Part shown: positions 4,839 through 8,389 of the stretch, one piece after another | Layout: each line of letters starts with the position of its first letter | How positions within the stretch are numbered: position 1 is the stretch's first letter | Assembly (NCBI GenBank): GCA_031254075.1 | Contig: JAIRVD010000059.1 | Span: 1-8,389 of the forward strand | Reading direction: 5' to 3' | DNA length: 8,389 bases | Source: Clostridiales bacterium | GTDB taxonomy: Bacteria > Bacillota > Clostridia > Lachnospirales > WQUN01 | The notes under the pieces: generated by a model | What the model saw: only the letters and a program-made list of their open reading frames with translations | What the model was told of the DNA's origin: nothing | The model's database searches: none | Program-made: the position numbers and the translations under genes

Positions 4839-7445
4839 ATGTTGCCTAAAAGTGTTAAAACAAAAATGAGTGTGGCTTCTGCAATTGCAATAATAGTCGG
4901 GATAGCTGTAACAATAACCATTATGTATTTCAGGTTAAGCTATATTACTCAAGAGCAAGCGGAAAATCATTTGGAAAACATAGGTGCGCGTTATGCCGGG
5001 CTTGTAAAATCATTAGTTAACGAGCCCGCTGTTTTTCTTGCCGCCAGAGCGGAAGAAGTTTCGTTTTTTATTCGTACCCAAGCCATGACAAGGGAAGAAG
5101 TGGATGAGTATTATCTCAACCTGCTGGACGGCAATTCGTTGGTCGGTACGTTTTCAATAATGATGGAACCGAACGCATTTGACGGCAAAGATGCCGAATA
5201 TATGGGTACACCGTTTGGTTCTTATCAAAGCGGGCGGGTGTATCTGTACTACGAAATAGATGACGAAACATTGGAATCGTATCCGGATTATTGGACGGAA
5301 GACCAGGATGAATCGGAATACGGAGAACCTCACTATACTGTTCCGATTAATGCCGGAAGAATGATTTTACTGAACCCGTATGAATACGACGAATACTATA
5401 TGATAACGCTTGCGGCTCCCATTTTCGGTGAAAACGGAGAAGTGCTGGGTATAGTATCCACTGATATATACATTGAAAGTTTGTTTGATGAACTGTTTGA
5501 GCCTGAAATTTTTGAAAGCGGATATATTATTGCCGTAACAAACAGCGGTGTAATTGCTTTTGACCCCGACATGGAATATGTGGCAACAGACATATCGGAC
5601 AGTGAATTTGATTACGCCATGCCTACCGGAACAGATGAGGCAACATTTAATACGATAATGTCGGCAAGAACCGGGAAACAAAGCCTTGCCATTACCATAC
5701 CTCTTGAATTCGGGTATGTAGACGAGTATTTTTATCTCACAGTTGTGGTTCCGTTAAGCGAAATAAACGCGGTTACGAACGCTATGATTTCAGAACTCAG
5801 TCTGTTGCTTGCAGTAACAGCTATTCTGCTTGTAGCGGTGATTTATATTGTTTCAAACCGTACGCTCAAGCCGATTAAAACGCTTGCGGGTATTGCCAAT
5901 CAAATAAAAGACGGCAATTTTCAAGTCAGGTTCCCGACATTGCCTGATGACGAAATAGGAGAGCTTTCCGCAAGTTTTCAAGATGTTGTATTCTCACTTT
6001 CGGTGCTTATTAAAGAAATGGACGATATGGCAATAAAACACGAAAAGGAAGGTAAAACAAGCATACGCTTAAATGCCGAATCTTATAAAGGGACTTACGC
6101 TCAAGTCGCAAATGACATTAATAATATGGTGGGAAATCATATTAACTCCAAAAAAGAAGCTCTTGATTGCATTTCCGATATACTTACGGGAAATTTTGAT
6201 GCACATATACGAGAATTCCCCGGTGATGAGGCTTATATAAACGAATCGGTAGAAACACTCCGAAAAAGAATTATGCACATAGCAGATGACATTGCCGCCA
6301 TGAACCGTCATATCGCAACGGGCGATTTGAAATTTTCCGTAGATATAAGCAACTACAGCGGCGGGTGGGTTGGGCTTATATCCGGGCTTAACGATTCCAT
6401 GCACGCTATGAACGCGCCGGTATACGAAGCTCTTGATGTAATTAATGCTTTAGCTGTGGGCGATTTGTCTAAACACATGGAAGGCGATTTTAAAGGTACG
6501 TTCTTGGAAATGAAAAATGCCGTAAACTTTACGGCAAAAGAAATTTCCTCTTATATAAATGAGATAAACACCGTGTTGGCAAACATTGCCAAAGGTGATT
6601 TTCGCGTCTCAATCAGCCGTGATTATATCGGGGAGTTTAGCTCTATTCGCGACTCGATAAATGCAATTTCAAAAACTTTGAGTACCACAATCCAAGATAT
6701 TGTATATTCTTCCGAACAGTTGCTTATTGGTGCGGCACAACTGTCAACGGTGTCAGAAAACCTTGCGGACGGAGCATCCCGGCAGTCCGACTCTACATCT
6801 CAACTCGGCGATATCCTTTCCGGCCTAAGCGAACAAGCCGCCGATAATACCGGCAGAGCGGAAGAGGCGGCAACGCTTTCGGTGCGGTCTAATGAAAATG
6901 CGGTAAAAGGCAACGCAGAAATGCTTTCCATGTTGGAATCCATTAACGGTATAAAAGCTTCTTCGGACAGTATTTCAAAAATAATAAAAGCAATAGAAGA
7001 CATTGCGTTTCAAACGAACCTGCTTGCACTTAACGCCGCAGTAGAAGCCGCTCGCGCGGGAGAACACGGAAAAGGATTTGCGGTTGTGGCGGAAGAAGTA
7101 CGCACCCTTGCTTCGCGCAGTTCGCAAGCCGCAAAGGAAACAGCCTCGCTTATCCAAGACTCTGTTAACAGAGTAGGTGTCGGCACCCGCATTGCTGACG
7201 AAACCGCAGTTTCGTTGGGTGAAATTATGAGCAGTTCAACAGAGATAGTTGAAAAAATTACGGAAATTTCCGCCTCATCTGTTAAGCAGGGCGAAGCCAT
7301 CGAAAAAATAAGTTCCGGCATAGATAATATTTCCGATGTCACCCAAAGCATTTCGTCTTTATCCGAGGAGACTGCCGCTTCCGCACAGGAGCTTAATGCG
7401 CAGGCAACGCACCTCAGAGATTCGATTGCGTTTTTTAAGGTTTAG
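4839..7445 (+). CDS. Methyl-accepting chemotaxis protein with dCache-like sensor and poly-HAMP array
   Basis: The 868-residue protein is a transmembrane chemoreceptor that should control CheA through CheW. Membrane helix 1 is at about 12-31. Residues about 35-312 form an extracytoplasmic sensor whose later part ([36 protein letters not shown]) has the double-Cache pattern; the ligand is unknown. Membrane helix 2 is at about 318-338. HAMP and HAMP-like units follow from about 341 to 615, with repeated glycines at 359, 405, 451, 495, 541 and 586 in G-[NDK]-[FLT] signatures. The MCP signalling coiled coil runs from about 616 to the end. Its conserved tip, [40 protein letters not shown], covers about 719-758. 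There is no C-terminal CheR-tethering pentapeptide. The gene stands alone, with its own candidate promoter and no che or flagellar gene in the window. Start chosen at ATG 4839 on its ribosome binding site. Confidence 0.94.
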   Translation: MLPKSVKTKMSVASAIAIIVGIAVTITIMYFRLSYITQEQAENHLENIGARYAGLVKSLVNEPAVFLAARAEEVSFFIRTQAMTREEVDEYYLNLLDGNSLVGTFSIMMEPNAFDGKDAEYMGTPFGSYQSGRVYLYYEIDDETLESYPDYWTEDQDESEYGEPHYTVPINAGRMILLNPYEYDEYYMITLAAPIFGENGEVLGIVSTDIYIESLFDELFEPEIFESGYIIAVTNSGVIAFDPDMEYVATDISDSEFDYAMPTGTDEATFNTIMSARTGKQSLAITIPLEFGYVDEYFYLTVVVPLSEINAVTNAMISELSLLLAVTAILLVAVIYIVSNRTLKPIKTLAGIANQIKDGNFQVRFPTLPDDEIGELSASFQDVVFSLSVLIKEMDDMAIKHEKEGKTSIRLNAESYKGTYAQVANDINNMVGNHINSKKEALDCISDILTGNFDAHIREFPGDEAYINESVETLRKRIMHIADDIAAMNRHIATGDLKFSVDISNYSGGWVGLISGLNDSMHAMNAPVYEALDVINALAVGDLSKHMEGDFKGTFLEMKNAVNFTAKEISSYINEINTVLANIAKGDFRVSISRDYIGEFSSIRDSINAISKTLSTTIQDIVYSSEQLLIGAAQLSTVSENLADGASRQSDSTSQLGDILSGLSEQAADNTGRAEEAATLSVRSNENAVKGNAEMLSMLESINGIKASSDSISKIIKAIEDIAFQTNLLALNAAVEAARAGEHGKGFAVVAEEVRTLASRSSQAAKETASLIQDSVNRVGVGTRIADETAVSLGEIMSSSTEIVEKITEISASSVKQGEAIEKISSGIDNISDVTQSISSLSEETAASAQELNAQATHLRDSIAFFKV

Positions 7446-7467
7446 AAAAACCGAAGCCTGCTTACAG

Positions 7468-7986
7468 TCACTTAATCCAAGTAATTCTTTCTTCTTCAAA
7501 CTTACCGCGCTGATTTGGGGCTTCGTCTTTTTCGCCGACGGCGATTAGGCAGAACGGGATTTCGTCGGCTGTGGTTTTAAGGGCTTCCGCAACGGCTTTC
7601 ATTGTGGCATCTTTCGGATAAACTCCGCACCAGCATGTGCCGAGATTCATTGATTCCGCCTGCAATAAAATGTTTTGCGTTGCCGCGCCGCAATCCTGCG
7701 GGTAGAATCCTACGGGCAAATTGTCGTCACGCTCCTGTGTTTTCGGTAATGCGATGACGGCGATGCACAGTGGCGCGGTTTTCAACATTTTTGCATACGG
7801 ATGAATTTCCGCGAGATTATCGAGCATCTCGCGGTTTTTTATTGCAATAAATCTCCACGGTCGCGTATTGCACGCCGACGGACTCAGCATCGCGGCTTCA
7901 AGCAACGCGCGAATTTGTTCGTCAGTAACGGGCGTTGATTTGTATTTCCGAATACTGCGACGCGTTTTGATAATTTCCAAAGTCAT
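7468..7986 (-). CDS. Nitroreductase-family FMN oxidoreductase
   Basis: The 172-residue protein is a short single-domain member of the nitroreductase fold, which acts as a homodimer with FMN and uses NAD(P)H to reduce nitro, quinone or enone compounds. The substrate is not predictable. Seen are the FMN-phosphate motif RRSIRKYKSTPV (9-20), SPSACNTRPWRFI (35-47), QDCGAATQNILLQAESMNLGTCWCGVY (97-123), and the C-terminal GKFEEERITW typical of the family. There are several cysteines (39, 99, 118, 120, 146). No ferredoxin domain is fused. The start is ATG at 7986, six bases after GGAGGTG; a GTG at 7995 falls inside that site. The gene converges on the chemoreceptor with 22 bases between stops and no clear terminator. 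Its leader of about 114 nt is highly structured and may control translation. Confidence 0.92.
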   Translation of the reverse strand: MTLEIIKTRRSIRKYKSTPVTDEQIRALLEAAMLSPSACNTRPWRFIAIKNREMLDNLAEIHPYAKMLKTAPLCIAVIALPKTQERDDNLPVGFYPQDCGAATQNILLQAESMNLGTCWCGVYPKDATMKAVAEALKTTADEIPFCLIAVGEKDEAPNQRGKFEEERITWIK

Positions 7987-8100
7987 GTGAAGCACCTCCG
8001 ATTAAGGGCAACCCCCAAAAACCCGCTGAGACGAAAAACGTCGCGAACACTTCAAAGTGCGTTTGAAATTCGGACGAAACGATGGTTTTCGGAGGTTGCC
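7987..8100 (-). promoter_or_regulatory. Structured 5' leader of the nitroreductase mRNA (candidate translational switch)
   Basis: Read leftward, the leader begins with GGCAACCUCCGAAAACC (8100-8084), which pairs over 17 positions with GGUUUUUGGGGGUUGCC (8023-8007). Two of the pairs are U-G and G-U wobbles. On the + strand these same positions would be C-A mismatches, so the stem fits a - strand RNA. Inside are smaller hairpins, including GACG-UUUUU-CGUC (8042-8030). The 5' arm also contains ACCUCCGA (8096-8089), complementary to UCGGAGGU (8001-7994) covering the ribosome binding site. The two pairings exclude each other: with the long stem formed the site is free; with the stem open the 5' arm can mask it. 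There is no ATG in the leader and no T-run after the 3' arm. It matches no riboswitch class I recognise, including FMN. Function is inferred. Confidence 0.5.
7993..7999 (-). promoter_or_regulatory. Ribosome binding site of the nitroreductase gene
   Basis: GGAGGTG (on the - strand) lies six bases before the ATG at 7986. Together with flanking bases (UCGGAGGU, 8001-7994) it is perfectly complementary to ACCUCCGA at 8096-8089 near the 5' end of the same leader, so it can potentially be masked. Confidence 0.8.
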
Positions 8101-8106
8101 TGATTT

Positions 8107-8115
8107 TTTATAACA
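8107..8115 (-). promoter_or_regulatory. Extended -10 element for the nitroreductase leader
   Basis: On the - strand this reads TGTTATAAA, an extended -10 (TGn-TATAAA). The predicted start is 8100, the first G of the 17-bp leader stem. A weak ATGACA lies about 14 bases further upstream, too close for a standard -35, so the promoter would rely on the extended -10. Confidence 0.5.
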
Positions 8116-8122
8116 TGACGCG

Positions 8123-8389
8123 ATGTTGTCATATTTATTACCGTATAATATCATTGAAGTCAAGTTTGAAACTAAATTCGCAAAATCTTTGGACGAAATA
8201 ACAAATAAAATCCCCGCAAGCACGCTGACCGTTCTGCGAAGCGACGGTTGCGGCTGCAGGGGAAGTTGTCCCTCCGGTCCGTTCAAAATCTCGCACAGCG
8301 GCGAGGAATTCGTAAACTGCCGATATGTCGGCTTCCAATTTACACTTGCCAACGCCGAAGAATTCGATATTTTGAAAAAATGGATTGCA
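8123..8389 (+). CDS. Hypothetical Cys-containing protein, N-terminal part (runs off window)
   Basis: An open frame of at least 89 codons runs from ATG 8123 to the right edge without a stop: MLSYLLPYNIIEVKFETKFA and onward. It is divergent from the nitroreductase. Codon choice (for example AGC, GGC, TGC, GAC, GAA) resembles the neighbouring genes, which supports real coding. The notable segment is DGCGCRGSCPSGPFKISHSGEEFVNC, giving Cys at 43, 45, 49 and 66, a spacing that could bind a metal or cluster. No family is recognised and no function is proposed. The start is uncertain: no ribosome binding site precedes ATG 8123, an in-frame TAA at 8111 limits extension upstream, and a TATAAT at 8144-8149 lies inside the 5' end without a properly spaced -35. 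A later start at TTG 8189 is possible but also lacks a good site. Confidence 0.55.
   Translation, partial: MLSYLLPYNIIEVKFETKFAKSLDEITNKIPASTLTVLRSDGCGCRGSCPSGPFKISHSGEEFVNCRYVGFQFTLANAEEFDILKKWIA

Noticed and set aside
7437..7467. Terminator between the convergent chemoreceptor and nitroreductase genes
   Set aside because: Only a 5-bp GGTTT/AAACC stem without a T-tail on either strand; transcripts probably overlap or end elsewhere.
7987..7995. GTG start giving three extra residues on the nitroreductase
   Set aside because: The GTG is part of the GGAGGTG ribosome binding site for the ATG at 7986.
8126..8149. TTGTCA and TATAAT as a + strand promoter inside the Cys-motif ORF
   Set aside because: The spacer is only 12 bases, too short for a sigma-A promoter, and no good start codon with a ribosome binding site follows.
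8002..8352. - strand open frame opposite the Cys-motif ORF and the structured leader
   Set aside because: No ribosome binding site; it crosses the hairpin and the nitroreductase promoter; the + strand frame has better codon use and a plausible Cys motif.
1..8389. CRISPR arrays, tRNA or rRNA genes, transposase genes, attachment sites
   Set aside because: No regularly spaced direct repeats, cloverleaf signatures, rRNA stretches or recombinase/transposase motifs were seen on either strand.

Overview
This window looks like a chromosomal segment of a low-to-mid GC Gram-positive-type bacterium (Bacillota, probably an anaerobic Clostridia- or Negativicutes-like lineage). The clues are strong purine-rich ribosome binding sites, GTG start use, a YabE-like G5/3D cell-wall protein, a poly-HAMP chemoreceptor and T-tailed intrinsic terminators. 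The genus cannot be named from this sequence alone. No mobile element, CRISPR array, tRNA or rRNA was seen.

Region 1 (1-3519, + strand) is one tightly packed run: the 3' end of ribonuclease Z, a GTG-started ECF-type sigma factor, a zinc-motif membrane anti-sigma candidate one base after it, tsaD (t6A tRNA modification) overlapping the anti-sigma stop by four bases, and a DPM1/GtrB-like membrane glycosyltransferase. The spacing suggests co-transcription and translational coupling. The sigma/anti-sigma pair therefore sits between two tRNA-maturation genes and beside an envelope glycosyltransferase.

Region 2 (3520-4800, + strand) is a separate unit: a good sigma-A-like promoter, a small T-tailed hairpin in its 5' leader, an exported DUF348-like/G5/3D protein, and an 18-bp perfect terminator stem.

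Region 3 (4778-7445, + strand) is a single large chemoreceptor with its own candidate promoter. It has two membrane segments, a periplasmic-type dCache-like sensor, six HAMP-like units spaced about 45 residues apart, and a canonical MCP signalling hairpin.

Region 4 (7446-8389) holds a small nitroreductase on the - strand, convergent with the chemoreceptor, and a divergent Cys-rich ORF of unknown function that runs off the window end. The nitroreductase has a structured 5' leader of about 114 nt. An extended -10 box places the predicted transcription start on the first base of a 17-bp stem, and the 5' arm of that stem is also perfectly complementary over 8 nt to the nitroreductase Shine-Dalgarno region. 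This is the best candidate for an undescribed regulatory RNA in the window.
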